A stretch of 36,812 bases of DNA from Methylobacterium oxalidis (GTDB lineage Bacteria > Pseudomonadota > Alphaproteobacteria > Rhizobiales > Beijerinckiaceae). The notes below the pieces were generated by a model. The model had not been told where the DNA came from. It made no database searches and saw nothing but the letters and a program-made list of their open reading frames with translations. The position numbers and the translations under genes are program-made. Shown here in pieces: positions 9,601 to 17,700 of this stretch; the stretch's first letter is position 1; every line of letters starts with the position of its first letter. The stretch spans positions 1 to 36,812 of the forward strand of contig NZ_BJZU01000076.1 in assembly GCF_007992195.1 (NCBI RefSeq), in the 5' to 3' direction.

Positions 9601-10155
9601 CTGGAGGGCGGGATCGGGGCGGAGCTCGCCTCGGCGCAGCGCCGGGCCGCCGAGGCGGAACTGCGGGCGACCGCCCGGCAATGGGCCGTCCTCAAGCTCG
9701 CGAGCCTGCTCCTCGGCTCCGCGATCGGCCGCCACCGGGCCGGCCAGCAGGACCCGCTCCTCGCCCGCGCGGGCGCGCTGTTCTCAGGGCTGACCGGAAG
9801 CGCCTTCGCGGGCCTCGCCCAGGAATACGACGAGGCCGACAAGCCCTGCATCGTCGGGCGCCGCGCCTCGGGCGAGACCGTCCACGTCTCCGGCCTCAGC
9901 GAGGGCACGCGCGACCAGCTCTACCTCGCCCTGCGCCTCGCGCATCTGGAGGACTACGCCGCCCGCAACGAGCCGGCGCCCTTCGTCGGGGACGACCTCT
10001 TCCTCACCTTCGACGACGCCCGCACGGCCCACGGCCTGGAGGCGCTGGCTGCCATCGGCGGGACGATCCAGCCGATCCTGTTCACTCACCACCGGCACGT
10101 CGCCGACATCGCCCGTGCCCGCCTCGGCGACAGGGTCGACGTGCTGGATCTCTAG
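6694..10155 (+). CDS. SbcC/YhaN-like AAA ATPase with long coiled coil
   Basis: A 1153-residue SMC/Rad50-like ATPase. The N-terminus starts with LLSLDLERYGPFTG and carries Walker A GPNEAGKS at 32-39. The middle (about 170-1030) is Glu/Arg/Ala-rich coiled coil. The C-terminus has the ABC signature LSEGTRDQ near 1068 and Walker B FVGDDLFLTFDD near 1095-1107, followed by an H-loop-like FTHHRHV. This is the YhaN layout, the ATPase partner of YhaO. No CxxC zinc hook like that of Rad50/SbcC is visible mid-coil. The two genes, 22 bp apart, form an evident operon. They likely act together in DNA end processing; a GC-rich hairpin follows the stop. Confidence 0.88.
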   Translation: MRLLSLDLERYGPFTGRRVTFRPDARLHVVLGPNEAGKSSALAAVTDLLFGIEERTRFAFLHPMPEMRVGAEIAAADGRSLVFRRRKGRKNTLVDAADAALPDDALATYLGGLSREVFCRAFGLDAQSLRDGGGEMLNSDGEVGASLFAAASGLRGYTRLQADLDGEAERIFMPRKAEHRAFYQALGRHEEARKAIRHAELRASDWRELNDEIDGASAKLDEIRAERVRIASEQARLERLKRVTPLIAEIDRLAGAAEAEPGLVEVPEGWTDRLGERLDALRTRLAEEAEARTRLEEAEGDLAGIRVDDRLLARAEEILEGFRGIDRFDKGAADLPRLQGEADGHAQDLERLRVRIGLPDADALRARQPSDAARTRVEGLIRTGRELASALARLGGEIAQRRAEHARLTQAPGAEEPPADPAPLRADLKTLAPLRNDVARRDALSATIEGEAKQIALRVARLSPPIRDFPAFVGLHRPSQETIARFGRALEALERERIRAADRGEAAARTIRQTRERMRRREAGRPIPTLADLAALRTERDLRLVPLRARILGEAEAGPDDLARFEDAMLAVDRAADDLVADAARAAEHAADRQRLEAEAAEAEEGARDLAGIEARLAEGATAWREAWAPAGIVPAPPAEMTAWLTEVEARTEDFLALEGRRAEHAHLAARIEAARAPLLALSRRAGLHDLDGLDVGLILARVEDRVAALSAAWDATREAQARARAAAEQIARLEAERADVAARREAWRAAWAEALHGLGLSPEAEPDEAASALEAWRAVPALLREHDGLSRRITGIRRDMDAYRAGVEALTAALAPDLGTLPAGTAMKALHARLQAATRDEARRQDLAGRRADAARLVEGAAREAQGAREALAAQCAEQPEGGIDPAALHARLLARRGLRAELASRRAELARAAEGVPEERLRADLAAASPDAIEASLAQLVLADEELDQRGKVAFADRDRGERRRGELEGGIGAELASAQRRAAEAELRATARQWAVLKLASLLLGSAIGRHRAGQQDPLLARAGALFSGLTGSAFAGLAQEYDEADKPCIVGRRASGETVHVSGLSEGTRDQLYLALRLAHLEDYAARNEPAPFVGDDLFLTFDDARTAHGLEALAAIGGTIQPILFTHHRHVADIARARLGDRVDVLDL

Positions 10156-10192
10156 GCCGAGGGCATCGATGACGCTCGGCCTCGGAACGAGG
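10155..10192. terminator. GC-rich hairpins between convergent genes
   Basis: A 7-bp inverted repeat (GGCCGAG at 10155-10161, CTCGGCC at 10175-10181) and a tight hairpin CCTCG-GAA-CGAGG at about 10180-10192 lie between the stops of the YhaN-like and DUF6456 genes. There is no T tract on either strand, so intrinsic termination is only suggested. Confidence 0.35.
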
Positions 10193-10230
10193 CGGGGCGG
10201 GTAGGCCGCTCCGCCCGGCCGGCGCGGACG

Positions 10231-11085
10231 TCAGGCGCGGGCCCGCCAGGTCCGGCTGCGGGCCCGCGCCGGCCCCGACGCCTCCCGCTCGAGCCCGTAA
10301 TGCTCGGCGAGCCGGCCGAGGGCGATGCGGGCGACGACCTTGGCCGAGCGGGCCGGCCAGCGCCGCTCCGCCTCGATCCGCTCCAGCCCCTTCAGGTGGC
10401 CGCACAGGTCGATCAGCAGGCCGGCGAGGTCGCCTCCGGCCGCGTCGAGGGCCGCGCGCACCCGGGCGCGGGCGCCGAGCACCCGGTCCGAGGCGGCGGC
10501 CGGATCGCGCGGGCCCGAGCCGTCGACCCGCGGCTGGCTCCAGTCCGTGCCCATCCGCGGCATCATCCGCGCCGCCTCCATGTCGCGGCGCAGGCGCTCG
10601 CCCGCCTCGAAGCGCGCCGGGTCGATCAAGGGCGCCCCGTCGCGGCCGCGCCGCCGTGCCATCCAGGCGAGCGGGCTCTCCGAGACGTCGCGCAGCCGCC
10701 CCTCGGCGCCCGTCTCGCCGGCAGCCTCGAGATCGAGATGCTGGCCGAGGAAGGCGGCACCCTCCTGCAGCCCGGCGGCCGCCCCCCGCCGCAGGCGGGC
10801 CCGGCCGGCCTCGCTGATCGTGAGGCGGGCGCGCGGACCGGGCTCCCGCGCCGCGAGGTCGGCCGCCATGAGCGCCTCGCCGGCCTCGGCCGCGAAGTGT
10901 CCTCCCCCGAGCGAGACGCCCTTGCCCCCGCCGCGCAGGATCAGCCGGCCGCCCTCGACCGGGTCGGGGAAGGCGTAGGCGCCCTCCTCGGCGAGCGCGC
11001 CGAGCAGCCGGGCGCAGTCACGCGCCAGCTTCGCGTCGGGCGCGCGCTTCCGGAGGGTGTGTTCGGATCGAGCCCTCATGTTCAT
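10231..11085 (-). CDS. DUF6456 domain protein, putative DNA-linked regulator
   Basis: A product of about 284 residues. The C-terminal half contains the alphaproteobacterial DUF6456 block: ESPLAWMARRRGRDGAPLIDPARFEAGERLRRDMEAA, then MGTDWSQP and a final CGHLKGLERIEAERRWPARSAKVVARIALGRLAEHYGL, which looks like a helix-turn-helix-like bundle. The N-terminal half has no recognised domain. Function is unknown; members are often annotated as helix-turn-helix proteins. ATG codons at 11085 and 11079 are both possible; an upstream in-frame GTG at 11124 has a poor ribosome binding site. A perfect GTTC-N7-GTTC box covers 11080-11094, overlapping the likely start, so repression by LexA is plausible. Confidence 0.65.
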   Translation of the reverse strand: MNMRARSEHTLRKRAPDAKLARDCARLLGALAEEGAYAFPDPVEGGRLILRGGGKGVSLGGGHFAAEAGEALMAADLAAREPGPRARLTISEAGRARLRRGAAAGLQEGAAFLGQHLDLEAAGETGAEGRLRDVSESPLAWMARRRGRDGAPLIDPARFEAGERLRRDMEAARMMPRMGTDWSQPRVDGSGPRDPAAASDRVLGARARVRAALDAAGGDLAGLLIDLCGHLKGLERIEAERRWPARSAKVVARIALGRLAEHYGLEREASGPARARSRTWRARA

Positions 11086-11094
11086 GTTTTGTTC
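11080..11094 (+). promoter_or_regulatory. candidate LexA (SOS) box at DUF6456 gene start
   Basis: GTTC at 11080-11083, seven bases, GTTC at 11091-11094: a perfect alphaproteobacterial LexA direct repeat. It spans the ATG codons of the leftward DUF6456 gene, where LexA binding would block initiation. The site and its flank share 16 of 19 positions with the box before uvrD (18925-18943). The alphaproteobacterial LexA consensus is established; binding here is inferred. Confidence 0.6.
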
Positions 11095-11186
11095 CAGTAC
11101 GCTGGCGCCACAGGTTGCTCTCACAAACCTGACGTATCGGAAAATGATCCTAGTTCAAGCCTTGACAGGTCTCGCGCCGTGGAGCG

Positions 11187-11438
11187 TCACGCTGCGGGCC
11201 TGCCCTCGGGCGGCCGTTTCAGCACCTCGGCGATCTCCTCCTCGCTCTTCCCGCGCACGGCGTAGCCCATGCTCTCGAAGCGCTCGATCAGGGCGTCGCT
11301 GTCGGCGGCGGTGCGGGCGGCCCACTCGGCGAGCAGCGCGCCGACCCGGCCGAGCTGATCGGCTGCGGGCTGGTCCGGGCTGACGAGCGGGGGGTCGGGG
11401 GAATCCGCGTTCGGATCCTGCGGCGGCGTGTCGGTCAT
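11187..11438 (-). CDS. small hypothetical protein
   Basis: An 83-residue acidic protein: a Pro/Asp-rich N-terminus of about 27 residues, then an amphipathic helical core (LGRVGALLAEWAARTAADSD), then an ALIERFESMGYAVRGKSEEEIAEVLKRPP tail that resembles a short helix-turn-helix. No signal peptide or membrane segment. The ATG at 11438 has a GGAGG ribosome binding site five bases upstream. It lies between mucR and the DUF6456 gene, all on the minus strand, but terminator-like hairpins separate it from mucR. I do not recognise a characterised family. Confidence 0.6.
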   Translation of the reverse strand: MTDTPPQDPNADSPDPPLVSPDQPAADQLGRVGALLAEWAARTAADSDALIERFESMGYAVRGKSEEEIAEVLKRPPEGRPAA

Positions 11439-11526
11439 GCGGCCTCCGGCGCGGTCTCGGCGCGCCGCGCATCATGGCGCAGGCTTCACCCCCGGTCCAG
11501 ACGCCGCTTACGCCGGCCTGCCCGGG

Positions 11527-11560
11527 AAGGCCCGGTCCCGTGGGGCCGGGACCGGGCCTT
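11527..11560 (-). terminator. strong hairpin downstream of mucR
   Basis: A perfect 14-bp inverted repeat: AAGGCCCGGTCCCG at 11527-11540 pairs with 11547-11560 around a 6-base loop. It lies 30 bp past the mucR stop. On the minus strand it ends in CTT followed by CCC, so the T tract is minimal, but stem strength and position fit a terminator. Confidence 0.6.
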
Positions 11561-11590
11561 CGGCAGGTTCGGCGCGGTTCGGGCGGACGC

Positions 11591-12028
11591 TCAGGCGGCC
11601 TCGCCGTAATCGCCGGTCCGGGTCTGGCCGAGGCCGATCGCCTTGGCGAGGTCGGAGCGGGCCTTCGCGTAGTTCGGGGCCACCATCGGGTAGTCCGGCG
11701 GCAGGCCCCACTTGGCGCGGTACTGCTCGGGGCTGAGGTCGTACTTGGCGCGCAGGTGGCGCTTCAGCGACTTGAAGGTGCGCCCGTCCTCGAGGCAGAC
11801 GATGTGATCGGGCGTGACCGACTTCTTGATCGGCACCGCGGGCTGCAGCGTCGCGGGCGCGGCCGCCTTGGCCTCGGGCTGGCCGCTGCCGACCTGCAGG
11901 AGGGCGGCATGGATACGGCCGATGAGTTGAGCGAGCTCACCCGGGGGGACGGGGTTGTTGCTCACGTAGGCCGACACGATGTCGGCCGCCAGCTCGACGT
12001 AATCGACCGCGGATTCTGTATCGTTCAT
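11591..12028 (-). CDS. mucR: MucR/Ros family transcriptional regulator
   Basis: A 145-residue MucR/Ros-family protein. The N-terminal region (residues 1-50) includes the conserved oligomerisation helix starting DYVELAADIVSAYVSNNPV. The DNA-binding region runs from TPDHIVCLEDGRTFKSLKRHL to about residue 130. MucR proteins bind AT-rich DNA and act as H-NS-like global regulators of exopolysaccharide, motility and cell cycle. Of the Ros zinc ligands, C78, D81 and H91 are present, but the second histidine position holds Lys/Tyr (95-96). This resembles the M. loti Ros homologues reported to fold without zinc. The ATG at 12028 is chosen because it matches the family N-terminus. The upstream divergent region is AT-richer than average, so autoregulation is plausible. 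Confidence 0.92.
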   Translation of the reverse strand: MNDTESAVDYVELAADIVSAYVSNNPVPPGELAQLIGRIHAALLQVGSGQPEAKAAAPATLQPAVPIKKSVTPDHIVCLEDGRTFKSLKRHLRAKYDLSPEQYRAKWGLPPDYPMVAPNYAKARSDLAKAIGLGQTRTGDYGEAA

Positions 12029-12441
12029 GATCGGAAAGGTTCCCTTGGCGCGGTGCGGGCACCGATGCAGGGCAGCGTGGTCCCACAGGTGCATGGCCCT
12101 GGCTTCTGCGAATTGCTCCCCTCGCAGTCGTCGTCAGCCCGCTCTTGCTCTCGAAATGTGGCGGCCCCTCCCACCACAACTTCTCTCTATGCTATTCAAG
12201 TTTCAGTCGCAAGACAGACCGGCCATGCACGGATACCGGATCTCAACTTTCCTGCAGGATAGTTCAATTTACCTGCATTGTCTGGTGCTTAGGACAGCCC
12301 CGCGCGGCGGCCGATCCTGAGGCGCCCGATCCGGCCTCGCCGGCCCGGCACGGCGAGCTTGCCGATTCCTCCCCGACGCGGCACATGCTGCCGGGCCGGC
12401 GGGCCGCCGCCGCTCCCGCCTTCCTCGTTTGGGTACCCGCC
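12029..12441. other. 413-bp divergent region between mucR and ptrB
   Basis: The segment at about 12140-12300 is clearly AT-richer than its surroundings, with several TpA steps, which suits MucR-type binding and holds both promoters. I cannot define a reliable -35/-10 pair. No RNA gene or credible small ORF is visible, although several frames are open across part of it. Confidence 0.4.
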
Positions 12442-14595
12442 ATGGCGTCCGACCGCAGCTTCCCGAGCCACCGTCCCGAGGCGCCCGCGGCCGAGGCCCG
12501 CCCGCACGGGTTCACGGTGCACGGCCGGGCGCTCTCGGACGATTACGCCTGGCTCAAGGCCGAGAACTGGCGCGACGTCCTGAAGGACCCGGCCGCCCTG
12601 CCTGCCGACATCCGCGCCTACCTGGAGGCCGAGAACGCCTACGCGGAGGCCGTTCTCGGCGAGGTGGCGGACCTGCGCCGGACGCTCGTCTCCGAGATGC
12701 GCGGCCGCATCAAGGAGGACGAGAGCGGCGTGCCCGAGCCCGACGGGCCCTTCGCCTACTACACCCGCCACCGGGAGGGCGGGCAGCATCCCCTGGTCTG
12801 CCGGCGCCCACGCAGCCTGCTCGTCCTGACGGGCGGGGCGGCGGAGACCGTGGCGGAGGACGGGCGCGAGACGGGCGAGACGATCCTGCTCGACGGCGAC
12901 CGGGAGGGCGAGGGCCTGCCCTTCTTCGAGCTCGCCGCCGCGGTCCATTCCGACGACCACGGGCGCATCGCCTGGAGCGCGGACACCAAGGGCTCGGAAC
13001 TCTACACGATCCGGGTCCGCGACCTCGCCACGGGCGAGGATCTCGACGACCGCGTCGAGGCGACCTCGGGCGAGGCGGTCTGGGCGGCGGACGGCGCCTC
13101 CTTCTACTACGTCGGCGTCGACGCCAACCACCGCCCGGCCCGCGTGCTGCACCACCGCCTCGGCACGCCGCAGGAGGACGACGCGCTGATCTACGAGGAG
13201 GCCGATTCGGGCTTCTTCGTCCATATCGGCACGACGCAGTCGCAGACCTACCTGACGATCACGGCGAGCGACCACGAGACCTCGGAGGTCCGGCTGATCG
13301 ACCGGGCCGAGCCGGGGGCGGCGCCGATCCTGGTGGAGCCGCGCACGCCCCTCCTGATCTACTCGGTGGAGCACTGGGGCCGGCACCTCTTCATCCTGAC
13401 GAACGCCGACGGGGCCGAGGACTTCAAGATCTCCACGACCGAGCTCGCCACGCCCGGCCGCGTCCACTGGCGGGACCTGATCCCGCACCGGGCCGGCGTG
13501 ATGATCCGCCACCAGCACGTCATCGGCGGGCATCTGGTGCGGCTCGAGATCGAGAACGCGCGCCCGCGCATCATCGTGCGCGACATGCAGGGCGAGGAGC
13601 ACGCCGTGGCCTTCGCGGAGGAGGCGTACTCGCTCGGCCTGCAGCCCGGGCACGAGTTCGAGACGGCGGTGATCCGCTTCACCTACTCGTCGATGACGAC
13701 GCCCGCCGAGACCTACGACTACGATTGCGTCACCCGCGCCCGGCAGTTGCGCAAGCGCCAGGCGGTGCCGAGCGGGCACGACCCGGCGGCCTACGTGACG
13801 CGGCGCGTCTTCGCCACGGCGCCGGACGGGGAGAGCGTGCCGATCTCGCTGCTGCACCGGCGCGACCTCGCCCTCGACGGCACGGCGCCCCTCCTCCTCT
13901 ACGGCTACGGCTCCTACGGCACGCTGATGCCGGCCGCCTTCCGCACGAACCTGCTCTCGCTGGTCGACCGCGGCTTCGTCTACGCCATCGCCCACATCCG
14001 CGGCGGCACCGAGAAGGGCTGGCGCTGGTACCTCGACGGCAAGCGCGAGAAGAAGCGCAACACCTTCACCGACTTCGTGGCCTGCGCCCGGGCGCTCGCG
14101 GCCGAGGGCTACACCGCCGAGGGGCGGATCGTCGCCCACGGCGGCAGCGCGGGCGGCATGCTGATGGGGGCGGTGGCGAACCTCGCGCCTGAATTGTTCG
14201 CGGGCATCGTCGCCGACGTGCCCTTCGTCGACGTGCTCAACACGATGCTCGACGGCGACCTGCCGCTGACCCCGCCGGAATGGCCCGAATGGGGCAACCC
14301 GGGCGAGAGCGAGGCGGCCTTCGAGACGATCCTGTCCTACTCGCCCTACGACAACGTCTCGGCGAAAGCCTACCCGGCGATCCTGGCGCTCGCCGGCCTC
14401 ACCGACCCGCGCGTCACCTACTGGGAGCCCGCGAAGTGGGTGGCGCGGCTGCGCGCCACCATGACGGGGGGCGGCCCCGTGCTCCTGCGCACCAACATGG
14501 AGGCCGGCCACGGCGGCGCGGCGGGCCGCTTCGACCGCCTGGAGGAGGTTGGCCTGATCTACGCCTTCGCGCTGCTCGCGGTGGGGCGGGCGTGA
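12442..14595 (+). CDS. ptrB: oligopeptidase B (S9 family serine peptidase)
   Basis: A 717-residue prolyl oligopeptidase-family enzyme, the usual length for oligopeptidase B, which cleaves short peptides after Arg/Lys. An N-terminal beta-propeller (about 70-420) is followed by the alpha/beta-hydrolase domain. The catalytic triad is Ser569 in HGGSAGGM, Asp655 in GLTDPRVTYWEP and His690 in EAGHGGA. The sequence YGYGSYG near 485 and HIRGGTEKG near 515 are typical S9A blocks. The ATG at 12442 gives the normal family N-terminus; an in-frame ATG at 12385 would add 19 residues. There is no clear signal peptide, so it is likely cytoplasmic. It is divergent from mucR and convergent with the AsmA-family gene. 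Confidence 0.92.
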   Translation: MASDRSFPSHRPEAPAAEARPHGFTVHGRALSDDYAWLKAENWRDVLKDPAALPADIRAYLEAENAYAEAVLGEVADLRRTLVSEMRGRIKEDESGVPEPDGPFAYYTRHREGGQHPLVCRRPRSLLVLTGGAAETVAEDGRETGETILLDGDREGEGLPFFELAAAVHSDDHGRIAWSADTKGSELYTIRVRDLATGEDLDDRVEATSGEAVWAADGASFYYVGVDANHRPARVLHHRLGTPQEDDALIYEEADSGFFVHIGTTQSQTYLTITASDHETSEVRLIDRAEPGAAPILVEPRTPLLIYSVEHWGRHLFILTNADGAEDFKISTTELATPGRVHWRDLIPHRAGVMIRHQHVIGGHLVRLEIENARPRIIVRDMQGEEHAVAFAEEAYSLGLQPGHEFETAVIRFTYSSMTTPAETYDYDCVTRARQLRKRQAVPSGHDPAAYVTRRVFATAPDGESVPISLLHRRDLALDGTAPLLLYGYGSYGTLMPAAFRTNLLSLVDRGFVYAIAHIRGGTEKGWRWYLDGKREKKRNTFTDFVACARALAAEGYTAEGRIVAHGGSAGGMLMGAVANLAPELFAGIVADVPFVDVLNTMLDGDLPLTPPEWPEWGNPGESEAAFETILSYSPYDNVSAKAYPAILALAGLTDPRVTYWEPAKWVARLRATMTGGGPVLLRTNMEAGHGGAAGRFDRLEEVGLIYAFALLAVGRA

Positions 14596-14601
14596 GGGAA
14601 C

Positions 14602-14626
14602 GGCCGCGCCGGTGAGCCGGCGGGCC
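14602..14626. terminator. hairpin between convergent ptrB and antidote remnant/AsmA genes
   Basis: CGCCGG-TGAG-CCGGCG (14607-14622) extends with an outer GGCC/GGCC pair around one bulged base. It sits just past the ptrB stop and could serve both strands. There is no T tract on the plus strand. Confidence 0.4.
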
Positions 14627-14779
14627 TTAGACCTCCCGGGCAGCCGGCGCGGCGGTGGCCGTGAGGCGGACGTTCAGCGCCTTCGGAACGCGCAGCGCCG
14701 TGTCGAGTCTCGGCTTCCCCTCCTCCGACAGGGCTCGGTACGGGCTCTCGCGGGAGAGCCCCGCCTCGCGCAGCCTCAC
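14627..14779 (-). pseudogene. C-terminal remnant of addiction-module antidote (HI1420 family)
   Basis: This 50-codon reading frame encodes REAGLSRESPYRALSEEGKP followed by RLDTALRVPKALNVRLTA. This is the recognition helix and C-terminal block of the HI1420-type addiction-module antidote family, whose members are about 100 aa and read GLSRE.LY.ALS.EGNP....L.V.KALG..L. The N-terminal half is absent: upstream in frame is only sequence antisense to nothing and out of frame with AsmA. A GTG codon at 14779 overlaps the AsmA stop as GTGA, so it could still be translated by coupling. No partner HigB-like toxin is nearby. I read it as a decayed or truncated antitoxin; a functional micro-HTH protein is the alternative. 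Confidence 0.65.
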
Positions 14780-17700
14780 GGCTGCGCCGCTGGCGGGCGG
14801 ATGTCGAGGGGGGACTCGGAGGGCGGGCTCGCCCCTTCCGCGTCGCTGCGGGCGCGGCGGGCGGCCTCCTCCGCGTCGCGGGCGCGGGCCTGGCGGGCGG
14901 CCTCCTCCGCGGCGGCCTGCTGGGCGCGGGCCCGCGCCTGCCGCGTCGCCTCCTCGGCCGCGGCCTTCTCGGCGGCCGCCTTCTCCGCCGCGGCCCGGTC
15001 CGCGGCCGCCTTGAGCGCGGCTGCACGGGCCCGGTCCATCTCGAGGCGGGCGCGACGGCGCTGCCGCTCGACCTGATCGGCCTCGAGGAGCTCGATCTTC
15101 TCCAGTTCCCGCTGCAGCACCACGGCGGCGAGGCCGTTCGAGAGGCCGCCGACGTCGAGGACGCGCTCGGGCGTGGCGAGGGGCCCGGCGAGGCCGAACT
15201 GGACCGCGAGCGGGCCGCCGCTCCAGCCCTTCGGCGCCTCGCCGCCGGTGAGCGAGCCGCGGGCGTCCAGGCGGCCGGTGCGGAAATCGAAGCCGAGCGT
15301 GCCGCGCCAGCGGGCGGCCTCGAGATCGAGGTCGAGGGGGCCGGCGCGCAGCACGCCGCCGATGATCGTCGCGGGCGCGGCGGCGGGGCCGCGGCCGCGG
15401 GCCGGTCCGGCGGAGAGCTCCTCCGCCACCACAGCCTGCAGCCGGCCCTCGCGCAGGGGATCGTCTTCCGCGAGCGCGCGGACGAGCGCGCGCCCGAGAC
15501 CGGCGGGATCGGCGTTCGGGATCGCGAGGGCGCCGAGCCGGACCTCGCCGCTGCCGGAGAGGTTGGCGACGAGCGCGGCCGGGCTGTCGCCGCTGGTGCC
15601 GAACCGGAAGGTCCCGCCCGCGCGGCCCTCGACGGCGCTCGCCCGGACGAGGGCGCGCAGAGCGGCGTCGTCGAGGCTGCCCTCGCCCGAGATCGCGCCC
15701 GCCTGCCCCTGGCGCGAGAGGGTGGCCGAGCCGGCGAGCTGTCCCTCGGCGAGCTTGGCGGTGAGCTCGCGCAGGCTCAGCGCGCCCCCGTCGAGGCCGA
15801 GCTTGAGCGCGGCGCCCGTCGCGACGAGGCCCCGCCCGAGGTCGAGGGCCTCGACCCGCAGGTCGAGACCGAGCCTGGGTGAACCCGGCGGCGGAGCCGC
15901 GAAGGGCCGGGTCGACCAGCCGCCCTCGGCCTCGGCCGCGCCGCCGCCCGGGTCCGCCGCCTGCGGCATGACGAGCAGGGCCGCGAGCCCCGGCACGGAG
16001 AGGCGGGCGAGGCTCGCCGTCCCTCCGATGTCGCCCTCCGGCGCCCGCGTCAGGCTCGCGCTGAGCGCGTGGCCCGCGACCTCTCCGGAGAGGGCGATGC
16101 GCGCGTCGCTCCCGGCGCGCTCCAGGCCGAGGGTGAGGTCGGCCGGCCACGCCTGCGCCGGGGCGGCCGCGCCGAGGAGCGCAAGGACGGGCCCGAGATC
16201 GGGCGTCGTGAGCCGGACCTCGCCGCCGGAGGGCGGGCCGCCCTCGGCCGAGAGCACCACGGGCCGGGCCGTCGCGAGGCTCACGCCCGCGATCTCGCCC
16301 TTGGCCTCGACGCCGAGATCGGTGCCGCCGGCCACCTGCCGCCCGGTCAGGGCGAGGCTCGCCGGCCGGTTGAGGGACGCGGCCTCCTCGCGGCCGAACC
16401 AGAGCCCGGCCTTCGGGGTGCCGAGGGCGACGTCGAGGCTCTCGACGTGCCCGGCGCGGCTGAGGAGCGAGGCGTCGAGGGTGCCGCCGCCGGCCCGACC
16501 CCTGGCGACGGTGCGCAGGGCCTCCGCCTCGCCCGCCTGCCGCTCGGCCGTGATGTCGAGATCGAGGGCGCCGGTTCGCAGGAAGGCGGGGATCAGCCGC
16601 GACTCGGCCACCCAGACCCGGTCGAGGAGCGCGAGCAGCGGCGCGGCGACCGGGGCGGTGACGCGCCCGGCGATGCGCCCCGAGCCGTCCGGCGCGATGC
16701 GGCCCGACAGCTTGGCGTTGGCGCCCGCGAGGTCGGTCACGTCGAGGCTGTCGACGACGAGGCTCGTCCCGTCCGACTGGATGCTCGCCGCGATGGTGCC
16801 GTTGCCCGAGTTCGCGCCGGCCGGGCCGTAGCGCACGTCGCGGGCCTGCACCGTCAGGCCGAGATCGTGGCCGTGCAGGCCGGCGAGGACGCCCGTGAAC
16901 GAGGGCAGGCCCGCGACGTCGATGCCGCGCGCCTTGATCTGCGCGTCGAAGCGTCCGCGGCCGCCCGCGTCCCGGCGGGTGTAGCGGGCGATGCCCGTCA
17001 CCTGGGCGCCGCCGAGGTCGAGCCGGAGATTGCGGAAGGAGAGGTCGGGGGCGGCCGCCGAGACGTCTGCGCTGGCCTGGATCGGGCGACCGTCCATCAC
17101 CGCGATCACGGGTCCGCCGAGGCCGAGCTTGCGCAGGTAGCGGCCGAGCCCGTCCGAGGAGGCCGTGCGCAGCGAGACCTCGCCGTTGAAGCGCGGGCTC
17201 GGCTCGGTGTCGATCTCGCCGCTCGCCGCCAGCGCGGCCGCCCCGGGGGCGGTGGCCTGGAAGCGGCGCAGCAGCAGGCCGCCCGTGCGGTCGAGGGTAC
17301 CGGCGAGGCGGATCCCGGTCCACTCGTCGAGGCCGAGGGCGAGATTGTCGATGCCGAGGTCGAGATCCACCATCACGGGCAGCCCGGTGCCGCCCTTCGG
17401 CACGCCGCGGGCGACGAGCGCCTGCCCGGCGCTCGAGATCAGGAAAGCGTCGAGATCGACCCGGCGTGCCTCCAGGGAGAGTCCGGCCCGCCACGCCCGC
17501 AGGTCGATCTGCCCCGTGCCCGCGAGCCGGATCGCCTGGCCGCCCGGGTCGATCTCGGCGTTGACGCCCTCGAAGCGCACGCGCGGGCCCTGCGCCGAGA
17601 ACTTGCCGGCGAGGCTGAAGGGCAGGTAGGCGCCGGCGACCTGGGCCGGAGGCCCGACCACGAGGCGGGCGGAGCCCTCCGCCTCCGGGATCAGGGGGCG

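Noticed and set aside
6679..9735. A 1018-codon open frame antisense to the YhaN-like gene
   Set aside because: It has no domain signal, is Arg/Gly/Leu-biased, and mirrors the GC-rich third positions of the real gene. High GC removes stops from antisense frames.
14627..17494. A 955-codon frame that includes the antidote remnant
   Set aside because: Only the last 50 codons resemble a protein family; the rest is antisense-like, Arg-rich translation in another frame of the AsmA gene.
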